64,000 nt of DNA from Bos javanicus (lineage: Eukaryota; Chordata; Mammalia; Artiodactyla; Bovidae): NCBI RefSeq assembly GCF_032452875.1, contig NC_083875.1, positions 72,996,178-73,060,177 of the forward strand, given 5' to 3'. A model generated the notes under the pieces. The model was given only the letters and a program-made list of their open reading frames with translations, was not told the origin of the DNA and searched no databases. Shown piece by piece: positions 1-12,312 of the stretch (position 1 is its first letter; each line of letters opens with the position of its first letter). The position numbers and the translations under genes are program-made.

Positions 1-29
1 TCGTGTCATTGTTGGTTTTAGTCACTCAG

Positions 30-1020
30 ATCAGGTCAGATCAGTTGATCAGTCGTGTCCAACTCTTTGCAACCCCGTGAATCACAGCACGCCAGGCCTC
101 CCTGTCCATCGCCAACTCCCGGAGTTCACTCAGACTCATGTCCATCAAGTCAGTGATGCCATCCAGCCATCTCATCCTCTGTCATCCCCTTCTCCTCCTG
201 CCCCCAATCTCTCCCAGCATCAGTCTTTTTCAATGAGTCAACTCTTCCCATGAGGTGGCCAAAGTACTGGAGTTTCAGCTTTAGCATCATTCCTTCCAAA
301 GAAATCCCAGGGCTGATCTCCTTCAGAATGGACTGGTTGGATCTCCTTGCAGTCCAAGGGACTCTCAAGAGTCTTCTCCAACACCACAGTTCAAAAGCAT
401 CAATTCTTCGGCGCTCAGCCTTCTTCACAGTCCAACTCTCACATCCTTACATGACCACAGGAAAAACCATAGCCTTGACTAGACGAACCTTTGTTGGCAA
501 AATAATGTCTCTGCTTTTGAATATGCTACCTAGGTTGGTCATAACTTTCCTTCCAAGGAGTAAGCGTCTTTTAATTTCATGGCTGCAGTCACCATCTGCA
601 GTGATTTTGGAGCCCAGAAAAATAAGGTCTGACACTGTTTCCACTGTTTCCCCATCTATTTCCTATGAAGTGATGGCACCGGATGCTATGATCTTCATTT
701 TCTGAATGTTGAGCTTTAAGCCAACTTTTTCACTCTCCACTTTCACCTTCATCAAGATGCTTTTGAGTTCCTCTTTACTTCCTGCCATAAGGGTGGTGTC
801 ATCTGCATATTTGAGGTTATTGATATTTCTGCCAGCAATCTTGATTCCAGCTTGTGTTTCTTCCAGTTCAGCGTTTCTCATGATGTACTCTGCATATAAG
901 TTAAATAAACAGGGTGACAATATACAGCCTTGACGTACTCCTTTTCCTATTTGGAACCAGTCTTTTGTTCCATATCCAGTTCTAACTGTTGCTTCCTGAC
1001 CTGCATACAAATTTCTCAAG
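30..1020 (-). mobile_element. BovB (RTE) LINE, 3' fragment
   Basis: The left end carries the BovB 3' terminus (cagtcgtgtccaactctttg). Reading leftward on the minus strand it encodes the end of the reverse transcriptase (RT) with the YADD active-site motif near 810-820, then the C-terminal tail. The frame is broken into at least three pieces (about 663-1019, 447-644 and 150-428). The copy is 5' truncated in the sequence coding for NLYAGQEATVRT, so motif A of the RT is missing. It is dead. Everything open on the plus strand here is antisense shadow. Confidence 0.93.
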
Positions 1021-1208
1021 AGGCAGAATCACTAAGTCATGTCAAACTCTTGGCAACCCTATGGACTATAGCTCGCCACACTCCTCTGTCCATAGGATTT
1101 CCAGTCAAGAATACTAGAGTGGGTAGCCATTCCTTTCTCCAGGGAATCTTTCTGACCCAGGGATTGAATCTGCATCTGCTGCATTCCAGGCAGATTCTTT
1201 ATTGCTGA
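1021..1208 (-). mobile_element. Bov-tA SINE, antisense
   Basis: The segment reads as the reverse complement of Bov-tA: BovB-derived tail first (gtcatgtcaaactcttgg), then the tRNA-like head with a degenerate B box (gggattgaatct). It abuts the 5' truncation of the BovB copy directly. Confidence 0.85.
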
Positions 1209-1330
1209 ACACCAGGACAGCATTTTGTGGACACAAAGTATTTGTTTTATCCATTCACCCACTGATGACATTTGTGTTATTTCCACCTACTGGTTATTGT
1301 GCATAGTGCTGCTATGAACCTTAGTGTCTA
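1209..1330 (-). mobile_element. Old L1 fragment
   Basis: The stretch ttatccattcacccactgat, followed by tagtgctgctatgaac, is the reverse complement of the L1 ORF2 3' region that reads, in sense, gttcat...cagcac...aatggataa. It is short and diverged. Confidence 0.55.
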
Positions 1331-1622
1331 TGGAGGGACTAGCCAGCCCTCACAGTTTCTGCTTAACTAACATACACTAATTGATCTTCTGAAGGCATTC
1401 AGCAACTTTCTGACTTGGGAAGGCCAGTTGTGAGAGAAGTATCTTCTGCTGAGGGATTCACCTGGTGAAAAACTGCAGCAATTATTTGTTAGATAAGAAG
1501 GCATTCAAATTAAATATATAGCTTGGAAAAAGCAAGGGCTTGTAGAGTAGTTCCTGGGTACCAAGATTTCTTCTAGGTACTTTGTGTTGTCCTATGTAAT
1601 CTTCATCTCAAGCCTGAGAATA

Positions 1623-2061
1623 CAGGAAGTCCCCTATACATGAATGAGTTCTGTTCTGAGAGTGAGTTTGTTAAGTCCAATTTGTTCATAAGTCCAACTA
1701 AGTTTAGCTTAGGTACCCAACTAACACAATTGGCTATATATTACTGTAATAGGTTTGCACTACTTTTCAGACAAATAATACATAAAAAACAAACACACAC
1801 ACAAAAATGTTTAATCTGATAGTACAGCACCTTGAAAAGTACAGTAGTACAGTACAACAGCTGGCATTCAGGGGCTGGCATCACATGAACAGGCAAGAAG
1901 AATTACAACTGGAGGAGGGAGAGGAGGTGGGAGATGGTAGAGCTGAAAGATCATCAGCAATAGGAGATGGAAGGCAAGCTACAGTCTCATTCACACCTTA
2001 TGTAATTGGACACACAAATGCACAGTCACAACTTGAGGGTTCATAGGTAGAAGACTTACTG
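1623..2061. mobile_element. Tigger/pogo-like DNA transposon, non-autonomous
   Basis: The left end begins caggaagtcccctatacatg. The right end, reverse-complemented, begins cagtaagtcttctacctatg. These are imperfect terminal inverted repeats, and the element is flanked by TA on both sides (1621-1622 and 2062-2063), as expected for Tc1/mariner-superfamily insertion. The 439-bp length is too short for a transposase, and no intact frame is present. The exact family name is not certain. Confidence 0.65.
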
Positions 2062-2171
2062 TAGTAACTAGTACCTCCATTTTCCAGGAGAAAAAGTGAT
2101 ACTCAAAGATCAGATTGGTGTTTCTATAGGGGAGAACAAAATCATTGTCTCTCTACTCTTCTGAGTTTCTT

Positions 2172-2453
2172 GGCTGCTGCAGCTGCTGCTAAGTCGCTTC
2201 AGTAGTGTCCGACTCTGTGCGACCCCATAGACGGCAGCCCACCAGGCTCCCCCGTCCCTGGGATTCTCCAGGCAAGAACACTGGAGTGGGTTGCCATTTC
2301 TTTCTCCAATGCATGAAAGTGAAAAGTGAAAGTGAAGTCGCTCAGTCATGTCCGACTCCTAGCGACCCCATGGACTGCAGCCTACCAGGCTCCTCCATCC
2401 ATGGGATTTTCCAGACAAGAGTACTGGAGTGGGGTGCCATTGCCTTGACTGAG
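2172..2453 (-). mobile_element. Bov-A2 (dimeric) SINE, antisense
   Basis: It starts with a (GCT)n stretch, which is the antisense of the AGC-rich 3' tail. Two Bov-A units follow, each with a gtccgactc...gcgaccccat core, joined by the linker gtgaaaagtgaaagtgaagt. There is no tRNA head, which distinguishes Bov-A2 from Bov-tA. Confidence 0.88.
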
Positions 2454-2524
2454 ACCTCTATAAAAAAGAGGTAGCTTTGAGTAACTCATTAAATACCATC
2501 TTCAACTAAAGACAAAAGTAAAAA

Positions 2525-2566
2525 AGTGTGTGGGTGTGTGTGGGGGGAGGGGTGTGTGTGTGTGTT
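2525..2566. repeat. (GT)n-rich microsatellite, interrupted
   Basis: GT dinucleotides are interrupted by G-runs (gtgtgtggggggaggggtgt). It is impure and likely less polymorphic than a perfect tract. Confidence 0.85.
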
Positions 2567-3089
2567 GGAGGGCAGAGGGGGTAGTTATGGGAGCTTAGCA
2601 GAAAACAATGGTAAATAAGGGTAAGATTTGTTATGCTGATTTAAGTCTGCCCTCTCCTTTGTAAGATCCTCTTGTGATCTAGCCACCCTTCTCTTCCTTT
2701 ACAGAGAGAGCAATCCCTTTACAAGGAGAGAGTCCCTTTATAAATCTCCCTTACAAAAGACTAACTTTTATTTTCAGAGTTTCTCCTATGCCTGCTGTTT
2801 CCCAGAATAATCAGCTCAAAATAATCCTTATGCCAAAAATGCATATTTGGGGGTGTCATATTCTGTTACCCTTCATTCTAAACCCAAGTCTGCCTAAATC
2901 CATGGCCCACACGGTTCCCTCATGTCCTGCAGACAACAAGGAGACAGATGCATCAGACCAAGGGTAGGAGGCTTACTTGAGAGAGCTGCTGATGGGCTGT
3001 AGCCAGTACAGAGCTCCCTTGTACTTAATGAGCGCTCAATTAATGTGTCAATTAATTTGGTCTGATTTATTTTACTTCTGTATTAAGGG
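2567..3089. other. No gene or clear repeat seen
   Basis: Unique-looking sequence. A short imperfect internal duplication (ccctttacaaggagagag and ccctttataaatctccct) lies near 2716-2750. No open frame of note. Confidence 0.5.
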
Positions 3090-3833
3090 TATGAAACTGA
3101 AAGGAGCCCCACTGACAGAATTGAGAAAGGCTTTTAGAATGTCCAACTGAGCCTCAGGTTTTAGCCTGAATTTTAATAAGAAACCATTACCAGTGTTAAA
3201 AAAGAGACAACAGACGAAATGGAGTCACTTAACTAAGACCACATCACCAAACCGAAGCTTAATCCCTAACCCAGTTGCAGTTTCTGTCTCCCTCAGGAAT
3301 GCAGATTTTTTTTTTAATTAATTATTTATTTATTTTTGGCTGCACTAGATCTTTGTTGCAGCATGCAGGCTTTCTCTAGTTACGGCGCACAGGCTTCTCA
3401 CTGCAGCGTCTTCTCCTGGTGAATACAAGGGCGCAGGTGCTTGGGTTTCCATAGTTGCAGCATGCAGGCTCGGTAGTTGTGACACACAGACTTAGTTGCC
3501 CCATGACATGTGGAGCCTTCCCGGACCGGGGATCAAACCCATGTCCCCTGCATTGGCAGGCAGAGTCTCAACACCACTGGACCGCCAAGAAGGTCCAGAA
3601 ATGCAGTCTTAACCAGTCAGTTTGGAATTTTCTGGTCAGCACCAAGGAAGTCATCTGTCACATCCCCCAAAGGAAGGGGAGGTGATCCACTCTCTGCCTA
3701 TTAAAACCTTCCATCTTTATAGCTCCTGGGAGCTCCTCTCCACTTGCTAGGCAGGATGCTGCACAACTCATAAATCATTTAATAAAGCCAACTGTATCTT
3801 TAAAATGTACTCGATTGAATTTTTGTCATTTAA
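3090..3833 (+). mobile_element. LTR-like element, split by a CHR SINE
   Basis: After removal of the SINE at 3306-3599 the flanks read as one LTR-like unit. It has a TATA-like stretch (tctttatagctcctggg) near 3713 and a polyadenylation signal (taataaagccaac) near 3780, and ends near gaatttttgtcatttaaca. No internal retroviral genes are visible, so it is a solitary LTR or a fragment. Family and class are not determined. Confidence 0.5.
3306..3599 (-). mobile_element. Long CHR-type tRNA-derived SINE, antisense
   Basis: The right end is the reverse complement of the CHR head (B box ggggatcaaacccatgtccc, A box ctggaccgcc). The middle is the CHR body with repeated gttgcagcatgcaggct, and the left end is a T-rich tail. 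The duplicated target aatgcag flanks it (3299-3305 and 3600-3606). Confidence 0.85.
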
Positions 3834-4060
3834 CATCAATCATTTATAGGGAGTGACATTATTTAAAGGTTAATGTGGGAGCTGCCTGACTGGAATGAGA
3901 AGGATGATATTAGACACAGATGCAACAGTTAGAATAATAATTTGGCTTCCAGAAATTCTGTGAAAAAATAAGTTTGTGTATATATGCAAAATTACATTTT
4001 TCTGGAGGAAAAAAGATTCATAAATTCCAGTGAAACCTCAGAGGAGTATACACAGTAGAG

Positions 4061-4082
4061 GTGTGTGTGTGTGTGTGTGTGT
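4061..4082. repeat. (GT)11 microsatellite
   Basis: A perfect GT dinucleotide tract of 22 bases, a plausible length-polymorphic marker. Confidence 0.95.
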
Positions 4083-4138
4083 GAGTATTTTTATTGAGAC
4101 AGGACAGGGCAGTTTTGGGGGCTTAGCAGAGATGGTAA

Positions 4139-4258
4139 GGGACTTCCCTGGTTGTCCAGTGGTTAGGACTCCACTATTCTACTGAAGGGGGCTCATGTTT
4201 GATCCCTGGTCAGGGAACTAAGATCCCGCATGCTACACAACACAGCCAAAAAAGAAAA
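4139..4258 (+). mobile_element. CHR SINE
   Basis: The head gggacttccctggttgtcc, the B box tttgatccctgg and the end cacagccaaaaaagaaaa are typical of a short CHR copy. It is flanked by agatggtaa / agatggcaa (4130-4138 and 4259-4267), a 9-bp target duplication with one difference. Confidence 0.9.
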
Positions 4259-4267
4259 GATGGCAAA

Positions 4268-6539
4268 CAAAAACCATAAAAGTTGAGATTGGGTGGGCAG
4301 TAGCAGAAATATAAAAAAGCAATATAAAGAACCAATGCAAATGTTTTCCCCAAATTCACTAAATTAACAAGATTTAGTGAATGTTTATAAACAATAAAAG
4401 AAAGGAATGAGTCAAAGACAATAAAAAGATTTCAAATGGTGATGGTCATGTAGTTTATTATCAGAACTGGGGAAGACGGGAACCCATTGAATTTGTGATG
4501 ACAAAGAAATATTCACAAGGAAACGTCTTGTTGTGGGGAGAAAGTAGAGACAAATCTTGCTGAAAGTATAATTTTATAGTCATCTGTTCAGAGATGTTTC
4601 TGAGGAGTCTTGAAAACAAGATGCCTTCTAGGTAGGAAGAATCCAAGAGCGTGGGGGATCCCAAGAGACAAGAGAAATTAGGATGAAAGAAGTGATCAAT
4701 AAGCAGATGCACTTGAGAGATCATGGGCATTGCACACCACCAAAATACTCTATTAGTGACTCAAAGCCGAGTTCGTTTGTGAGCGGGAACTCTACTTAAT
4801 TTCAGAGGGGTGGGGGCCACGTTAGAATCTGTATGAGATTCAGGGTTTGGTTTAAGGTGGGTCTTTTCATGCTGTGTCTTGTTAGGACTAGGTAGGAATC
4901 ATGATACCATAGTTTAGGACTGGTGGACACTGAAAAGTGAGGGTTTTGAAGAGACTTATAGAATTAATGCTATCAGCTATCTATTGAAAAGTGCAACAGT
5001 TCATTTAAATGGGTTTTTCCACAAAATTCCTACAATGATAATGAAAGTTTTTGCAACTTTCTTCTTTGGCAAGAGTTTCCACAATAGTAAACACATTAAT
5101 GAAGACAAGTAAGGTTATGTTAGTGGGGACAGATGAATAGTAGTCACGGTCATGTATACAAACTGAGTGGTATAGACAGTTTCAAGTCTCAGCGGTAAGA
5201 CTTTCCAGCAAATGTAGCTAGTAGAAAGTTGTTAATGAGCTTCGAAGTTGCAGGGATTTGAATTGCTCCAGAATTCACTCAAATTCCTTGTCTTCCATCA
5301 CAGCTCCCCATTCCCTTAGGTCCAACCCAGTGTAGTCTGGTCTGGTCCTATAGCCACTAAAGTGCTCTATACTCTTAAGATAAAACCCAGGCAGAATGCT
5401 GCTACCAGACTGTTTTCAACTATTCGATCGTTGAGGTCCTAATTTGCATACTGTTTTGAACACATTTGTAGTGTTAACTGCAAAACATCCCATTTGTGAA
5501 TCAAAAGAACAGAATTTTTTTGCAGTCTGCTGCAATTCTTCTCAAACCAAACATTCAGCAGCATACACACAAAAAAAGTAGTATAGAGAATTTTAAAGCG
5601 TCACAGGGAATAGGAAAAAGGCACCATTGGCTTGCTATATTGAGAATACTTACATGTCTCTAGAGTACAGAGGGAGGAAGGAAGCTGACCCTTTCTCTTC
5701 TACCCTTGGCTTTTCATGCTTTCTCATCTCTCTGCTTTTGGCTACTATGGCAAGCAGCAGCCTTCACCCAGGCAATTGCCTGAAGATAGAATCAGGGGGC
5801 AGAGAACTCAATCCCTGAAACCACGAATCTCAGGAATCTTCATTCACCTCCATCATTATCCTGTATCTGTATTTCCCCTAGGATAAAGCATAGAATGTAC
5901 CTACCATGAAGTTAAGTGAATATATCCTGTGATATATTTGCTGTGATAATTATGGCATTGTTATTTTTTCCTCAGAGGAATTTTTTTCTTAGAGAATTTC
6001 TGTCTGCAGGACAAAAGCCCTGCCCTGTTAAAGCTTGTTGAGTTCATAAAGCCCTGAATGCTTTGTGTTCTGCAAACCTTCCCTGGTAGGGGGTCAGGGC
6101 CATACAGAGCTCATATCTCCATGACAACGCCCAACTTTCTAACCTTAATCTTAGGGGTGTCTCAAATGGCTGTGTTAACGATATTGTTCTCTGCATCAGT
6201 TCCTGCCTCAGATAGCTGTGATTGAAAGAGAACTGCACCATGAGTCAGCTGAAAGGAATGCGCCGAAGCCACTGCCTCTGCAGTCGGTTTGAATGCCTCT
6301 AACACACGCTCTTAGAGTGACATCTAGAGTTGACAAGGTAGAGATCAGTTGTTCCCTGAAGATGGCACCGACACTGCGTTCATACTCCTGATGACTGCAG
6401 TTGGGTCACTTTACACATGTGATACATGAATTGGAATCTACATCAGTGTGCAATAAATGTCACCTTTCCCCTCCTCAATCCAAAATAATCCGATGTGATC
6501 CACCATCCCATGAAGTTGTCAGAAACATTCTATTTCAGT
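4268..6539. other. No gene or recognisable repeat seen
   Basis: About 2.3 kb that I cannot assign. Only short open frames occur on either strand. None has a recognisable domain, a good start context plus length, or convincing codon structure. Confidence 0.45.
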
Positions 6540-6917
6540 TTGCTTTTGAACTATGATGCTGGAAAAGACTCTTGAGAGTCCCTTGGACAGCAGGGACATC
6601 AAACTGGTCAATCTTAAAGGAAATAAATCCTGTATATTGATTGGAAAGACTGATGCTGAAACTGAAGCTCCAATACTTTGGCCATCTGATGTGAAGAGAC
6701 AACTCACTGGAAAAGACCCTGATGCTGAGAAAGATTGAAGGCAAAAGGAGAAAGGGGAGGCAGAGGATGAGATGCTTAGATAGCATCACCAACTCAATTG
6801 ACATGAATCTGACAAACTGCAGGAGATAGTGAAGGACAGAGGAGCCTGGCAAGCTACAATCCGTGGGGTCACAAAGAGTCAGACATGACTTAGCAAATGA
6901 ACAACAACAACAAAATG
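6540..6917 (+). mobile_element. BovB 3' end fragment
   Basis: It begins inside the sequence coding for the end of the RT protein (tgcttttgaactatgatgct) and runs through gactcttgagagtcccttgg to the 3' terminus (gtcagacatgacttagc), ending in an (AAC)n tail. It is diverged from the younger copies in this window. Confidence 0.88.
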
Positions 6918-7055
6918 AGTTTCCTCTCAACCTATTATTTGAGAATGCCTTATGAGATCTTAAATAATACAGGACATTTAGGAAAGTGCCCCCACACTTT
7001 TCAGCCCAAACAAGTCACCTCTGCTTTGCTCATTGTCCAGGATATAGATAGACAA

Positions 7056-7130
7056 GTGTTTAAATCCCACCTTGGTCAACTCTGAAAGTTAATTAATCTC
7101 CCTAAATCTCAATTTTGTTTTCCATTGTGG
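7056..7130 (+). mobile_element. MIR-like SINE remnant
   Basis: The order ccttggtcaa...ttaattaatctccctaaatc...tcaattttgttttcc follows the MIR core (ccttgggcaagttacttaacctctc, then cagtttcctc). It is short and old, so the call is tentative. Confidence 0.4.
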
Positions 7131-7516
7131 AAGGAAACTCAAAATAGAATCAGTATTGCTAAGAGAACTTTCTAAAATGCAGCCAAGGGGCCATTTGGGA
7201 TGGTGACTTCTGCACTATTCAGCCTTGCTGGAATCTGATTTTGGGACTGTTTATTGTTCTAATGAAAGCATCCAGGACATCTCCCAGAAACTCAAACCTT
7301 CACCCTAAAATAACTCGTGACAGCCTGTCTACTTTTTGGACCCGTACCCTAAAACAACTCGTGAGTTCTTAAGGACAGATATTTTCTCACTCATCTCAGA
7401 GTCAACCACAATTCTTCGGGGCAATGTTTAACAGCCTCATGGCTTTTTGTCTTTATAAGCCCCTGTCTCTTTCTCTTCCCTGAAACACTCTTTCCTTGCC
7501 TCCAGAATTACAATTC
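7131..7516. other. Unassigned; possible LTR-like segment
   Basis: Two near-copies of a 20-mer (accctaaaataactcgtgac near 7303 and accctaaaacaactcgtgag near 7345) precede a TATA-like box (ctttataagcccctg) near 7450. This resembles a U3 enhancer/promoter layout, but no LTR boundaries can be fixed. Confidence 0.3.
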
Positions 7517-7791
7517 ACTCTTCTTCCCTTAATTTGTATTTATTTTTGGCCTCCTGGGTCTTTGTTGCTTCGCATGGGCTTTCTCTCTAGTTGTGGTGAG
7601 TGGGGGTTACTCTCTAGTTGTGATGTGCTGGCTTCTCATTGCAGGGACTTCTTTTGTTTTGGAGCAGGGGTTCTAGAGCTCAGGCTCAGTAGTTGTGGTG
7701 CATGGGTTTAGTTGCTTCATGGCATGTGGAATCCTCTTGGACCAAGGATCAAACCCATGTCCCCTGCATTATTAGACCACCAGGGAAGTGG
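7517..7791 (-). mobile_element. Long CHR-type SINE, antisense
   Basis: It has a T-rich tail, a body with ggctttctctctagttgtgg and similar units, and a head reading aaggatcaaacccatgtccc...ccaccagggaag. It is flanked by a 13-bp target duplication agaattacaattc / agaattgcaattc (7504-7516 and 7792-7804). Confidence 0.85.
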
Positions 7792-7975
7792 AGAATTGCA
7801 ATTCTTAAGACCACAAATAAGCTCTTGTCACTTTCTGCATCATTCTTTGGTTGACAACATAAAATCACTCCATCTACTTCTTGTTGAGGTGGAGGGAAGG
7901 GAGGTCCATGTCTGATATAGAGTAGATGTTCAAAGTCCTTTTATTTTCACATTTTCTTTAATAAAACCTCTGCCT

Positions 7976-8462
7976 CCAATCATGCTTGCCCTAATTTGTT
8001 CTTACTTGGTTCCCAGCATTCTACTGGGGGTTTGACAAACACTCTCTGCTTTGTCAAACTCCAGACAGGCCCCATCACTGAGTATATCATCAGAAGCCCA
8101 GTTTTCACAAGAATCTTGCCAACTTTACTCAGCCACAGTCCCTTGCCCTTGGCTCTCTAATCCCCCCGCAACATCTGATCAGTTTCCTCAGCCTCCACCA
8201 TCTCCCTGGTGATATCTGACAACCCTGGCCTGCCTTCAGTAAGAATCCTATTAGATCAGCTCACCAAAGAATTACTCTACTCTCTTAGGAATTTTCCATC
8301 CACAGACCCCTCCCCTTACCCCCTCATAGTTTTATAAATCCCCACTTTTTCTTGTTATATTCAAATTTGAGCCCAGGCTCTCTCCCCCATTGCAAAACCC
8401 CATTGTGGTAATCTCTACACCACAATGACGACAATCCTAAATAAAGCCTGCCTTCCTGTTTT
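7976..8462 (+). mobile_element. LTR-like element, 3' part split by BovB
   Basis: It contains a TATA-like stretch (catagttttataaatcccc) near 8325, a polyadenylation signal (cctaaataaagcctgcc) near 8440 and the R/U5-like ending ccttcctgttttaacaaggg. That ending is recovered only when the BovB at 8463-9800 is removed and the sequence rejoined at 9812. It resembles mammalian ERV1-type LTRs by layout; the family is uncertain. No coding region remains. Confidence 0.5.
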
Positions 8463-9800
8463 CAGTTCAGTTCAGTCACTCAGTCATGTCTGACTCTTTG
8501 TGACCCCATGGACTGCAGCATGCCAGGCTTCCCTGTCCATCACCAACTCCCAGAGCTTACTCAAACTCATGTCCATCGAATTGGTGATGCCATCCAGACA
8601 TCTCATCCTCTGTTGTCCCCTTCTCCTGCCACCTTCAATCTTTCCCAGCATCAGGGTCTTTTCCAGTGAGTCAGCTCTTCACATCAGGTGGCCAAAGTAT
8701 TAGAGTTTCAACTTCAGCATCAGGCCTTCCAGTGAATACTCAGGACTGATTTCCTTTAGGATTGACTGGTTGGATCTCCTTGCAGTCCAAGGGACTCTCA
8801 AGAGTATTCTCCAACACCACAGTTCAAAAGCATCAATTCTTCAGCACTCAGCTTTCTTTATAGTCCAACTCTCACATCCATACATGACTACTGGAAAAAC
8901 CATAGCTTTAACTAGATGGACCTTTGTTGGCAAAGTAATGTCTCTGCTTTTTAATATGCTATCTAGGTTGGTCATAGCTTTTCTTCCAAGGAGCAAGCTT
9001 CTTTTAATTTCATGGCTGCAGTCACCATCTGCAGTGATTTTGGAGCCCCAAAAAATAAAGTCTGACACTGTTTCCCCATCTATTTGCCATGAAGTGATGG
9101 GACCGGATGCCATGATCTTCGTTTTCTGAATGTTGAGCTTTAAGCCAACTTTTTCACTCTCCTTCACTTTCATCAAGAGGCTTTTTAGTTCCTCTTCACT
9201 TTCTGCCATAAGGGTGGTGCCATCTGCATATCTGAGTTTATTGATATTTCTCCCGGCAATCTTGATTCCAGCTTATGCTTCATCCAGCCTGGCATTTCTC
9301 ATGATGTACTCTGCATATAAGTTAAATAAGCAGGGTGACAATATACACCCTTGACATACTCCTTTTCTAATTTGGAACAAGTCTGTTGTTCCATGTCTGG
9401 TTCTAACTGTTGCTTTTTGACCTGCATACAGATTTCTCAGGAGTCAGGTCAGATGGTCTAGTATTCCCATCTCTTTAAGAATTTTCCATAGTTTGTGTGA
9501 TCCACACAGTCAAAGGCTTTGGTGTAGGCAATAAAGCAGAAGTAGGTATTTTTCTGGAAACTCTCTTGCTTTTTCAATGATCCAACGGATGTTGGCAATT
9601 TGATCTCTGGTTCCTCTGCTTTTTCTAAATCCAACTTGAACATCTGGGAGTTCACAATTCATGTATTATTGAAGCCTGGCTTGGAGAATTTTGAGCATTA
9701 CTTTGCTAGTGTGTGAGATGAGTGCAATTGTGCGGTAGTCTGAACATTCATTGGCATTGCCTTTCTTTGGGATTGGAATGAAAACTGACATTTTCCAGTC
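8463..9800 (-). mobile_element. BovB LINE, 5' truncated, inserted in an LTR
   Basis: The 3' terminus is on the left (cagttcagtcactcagtcat). The minus strand encodes RT motifs including QAGF-like, KAFD and the YAD-type active-site region, but the frame is broken several times (longest piece about 8841-9209). The insertion is flanked by cttcctgtttt / cttactgtttt (8452-8462 and 9801-9811). The 5' truncation lies at ttttccagtc, essentially where the copy at 36035-37388 is also truncated. Confidence 0.94.
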
Positions 9801-9850
9801 CTTACTGTTTTAACAAGGGTCAAAATAATTTTTAACAGCAACCATGGAGA

Positions 9851-10721
9851 AAAGTCACAGTGCATATTCCTAACACACAAAGACTTTAGCCTCAAAATAT
9901 TCTCAACTTTATATCTAAAAGTCTGCTGCATCATTTCTTTCCGGGAATCCTGAAACTTCACACATCTCTAGCAGTCCTCATAAAAATGAGAATCCAAGAA
10001 AAACTGCCTTAAATTTGTGGGATACTTGGTGACTAGAGATGTCCTGGAGATAAAAATGACTCTGAAGCAAGAATCAATCTGTGACTATTTCTGCCTCCAG
10101 GTGATGCGGTCAATATCAAAATGAAGCTTCCCTCATATAGAAAATGTGCCCTGGGACAGACATTTCAATAAATCACAAAGCCACCACCAGCAGGCACAAA
10201 GCAAATTGTTTAGAAAAAGGGCTTATTTATCTCCATCAAAGCTGGTTGCCTTCTTTCCTTTTCTGACCATCCAGACAAGTTCTCAGATATCACTGTCATT
10301 TTGCAAATGTGAGAAACAATGAAAATGGCAGATGGGTTGTATCAGAAAGGGAGCAATGTTGGATAAAGAATATGGAAAACTATTTCCACCTCATGTCACA
10401 ATCTTCTCTCACATTTGACTCTTCCTGACTCTTTGCTCTGTAAAGAAATTAATTCTTGGACAGAGAACTACAGAGATTTGGCCAGGGGATTAGTAGAAAC
10501 CTGTCATACATTGACCACTGACCACCTGGATGCCCACATTCATCAAATCAGTACCAGTAAATTTTTAACTGTGTTGTCTTGTTTGCTAATTGTTACATGG
10601 GATGTTTCATTAATCTTAAAGAATCTGTTTGCTGAATCTCATAGCATCCATCATACCTATAGCAACATTAGAGACACAATAGGTGTTTGGTACTTGTATT
10701 TTTGTTTTTTGTTGTTTTGAT
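9851..10721. other. No gene seen; possible L2-like tail
   Basis: Mostly unassigned. The end near 10640-10700 (acacaataggtgtttggta) vaguely recalls the terminal part of L2 or MIR. A 101-codon open frame starts at 10415 but crosses into this and the following repeat, so I do not treat it as a gene. Confidence 0.35.
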
Positions 10722-11118
10722 TTTTAAATTTTGATTGGAGTATAGTTGCTTTTCAATATTGTATTAGTTTCTACCGTACGGCAAAGTGAATCAGCTCTAT
10801 GTACACATATGTCTCCCCTTTTTTGGGGTTTCCTCCCATTCAGGTCACCACAGAGTGCTGAGTAGGTTCTCATTAGTTGTCTGTTCTATACGTAGTATCA
10901 GTATACATGTCAATCCCACCCTCTCGATTCACCCTCGTTCCTCATCCCCCCTTGGCGTCCACACATTTGTTCTCTTTGTCTGTGTCTCTGTCTCTGCTTT
11001 GCAAATGGGTTCATCTGTACATTTTTCTAGATTCCACATGTACGTGTTAATACATGATATTTGTTTTTCTCTTTCTGGCTTATATTACTCAGTATGACAG
11101 TCTCTAGGTCCATGATTG
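10722..11118 (-). mobile_element. L1 3' end, antisense
   Basis: A T-rich start is followed by the antisense 3' UTR landmarks gattggagtatagttgcttt, gtattagtttctaccgtacg and tactcagtatgacagtctct. The target-motif region (near 10890, cgtagtatcagtatacatgt) carries no SINE. Confidence 0.85.
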
Positions 11119-11774
11119 ATTAAGTCTCATGTTGGAGACATTATACACTGAAAGAGGAGCCATATACAACACATCTGTGTTTGGGGAAAAAAAAAAAAGC
11201 CCTAGGAAGGCAGGGCAGGAACACCAGTTTCTAGTTTGACTGTGGGGCCTTTCTGTTCCACAGATTTCAGCATAAAGCTGGGTATATAATAGCTTTTCAA
11301 TAGATTCTCAGTTCATTGAACTTCTACCACAGGTAATATGAAAATGGGAATGACAATTCAGGATTGACACAGTTCTGAAGTGTTCCATATTCTGAAAATT
11401 GGTCTGAGGAAAGAATTCAATTGCTGCAAAAAAATAAAAATAAAAGAGAGAGAATGATATCTTCCTCCCTCCCCCCCACAAAAAAATATACAGTATGTCA
11501 AATTTTCCACCAAGAACTCTGAAGAAAAGAACTGATAAAAAAAAAAATGATGTAAGTGAATTCTTTCAATAAACTTAACAGCCCCAGGAGAAAAACAAGT
11601 CACAGCTAATAGGTATATGTTTACAGGGAAGTTATGGCAATAAGACAGCAGCATAATCAGAAAAGAAAAGCATCCCATTCAGCTCCTTAGTTAGCAACCT
11701 AAAACTGTTTCAAGTATGTTGAGGACCCAGGATTGTCACACTCTCTGCATGTTTCTTATTCCTCCTGATCCATT
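11119..11774. other. No gene or clear repeat seen
   Basis: AT-rich sequence with short A-tracts (for example 11187-11198). Nothing assignable. Confidence 0.45.
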
Positions 11775-12190
11775 TACTCACTGGTTAGTATGATATAAAT
11801 TTAGTTGCCATAGCAAAGACTTCACAATTTTAAAAAATGGCTTGAGCAAAATTAAAGCTTCTCTTTTATGTAAAACACTAGGTGGGTGCTCCAAGGCAGA
11901 TCCAGTGTCTCCACCCCAGGCAATTTCTATCATTTTCCTTTTGTCCTCAACCTAGGCTTTTATTTCCTATCCCAATATGGCTGTTCTGATTCCTGCTACC
12001 ACAACTCCTGCTGGCCATCCCAACCAATGGAAACAGGGGAGGAGGAAGTTGAAAATATGCCCCTCTCCTCTGAGGGCATGACACAGAGATTTCTCACATC
12101 AGTTCCTTCAAAATGCAGTCCACATTCTCACCTAATACAAAGAGAGCTTGAAAGGCGGACTATGTTTTGGCCAGCTCTGTTCACACTTTA
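11775..12190. mobile_element. Ancient dispersed repeat, unassigned
   Basis: The layout (gtgggtgctccaaggc near 11883, catcccaaccaatgg near 12017, gcccctctcctctgagggc near 12060) resembles a common old mammalian repeat in which an animal-name family could not be recalled safely. A 101-codon open frame across it is taken as chance. Confidence 0.3.
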
Positions 12191-12312
12191 AAATTACAAG
12201 TTTTATTGTCAAAAGGGAGAAGGTGAGAATGGATCTTGGGGAACAGCCAGAAGTCTCTGCCATATTACGTCAATTGTTTGGTAATCTCTTAACTTTTTCT
12301 CGGTGACACAGA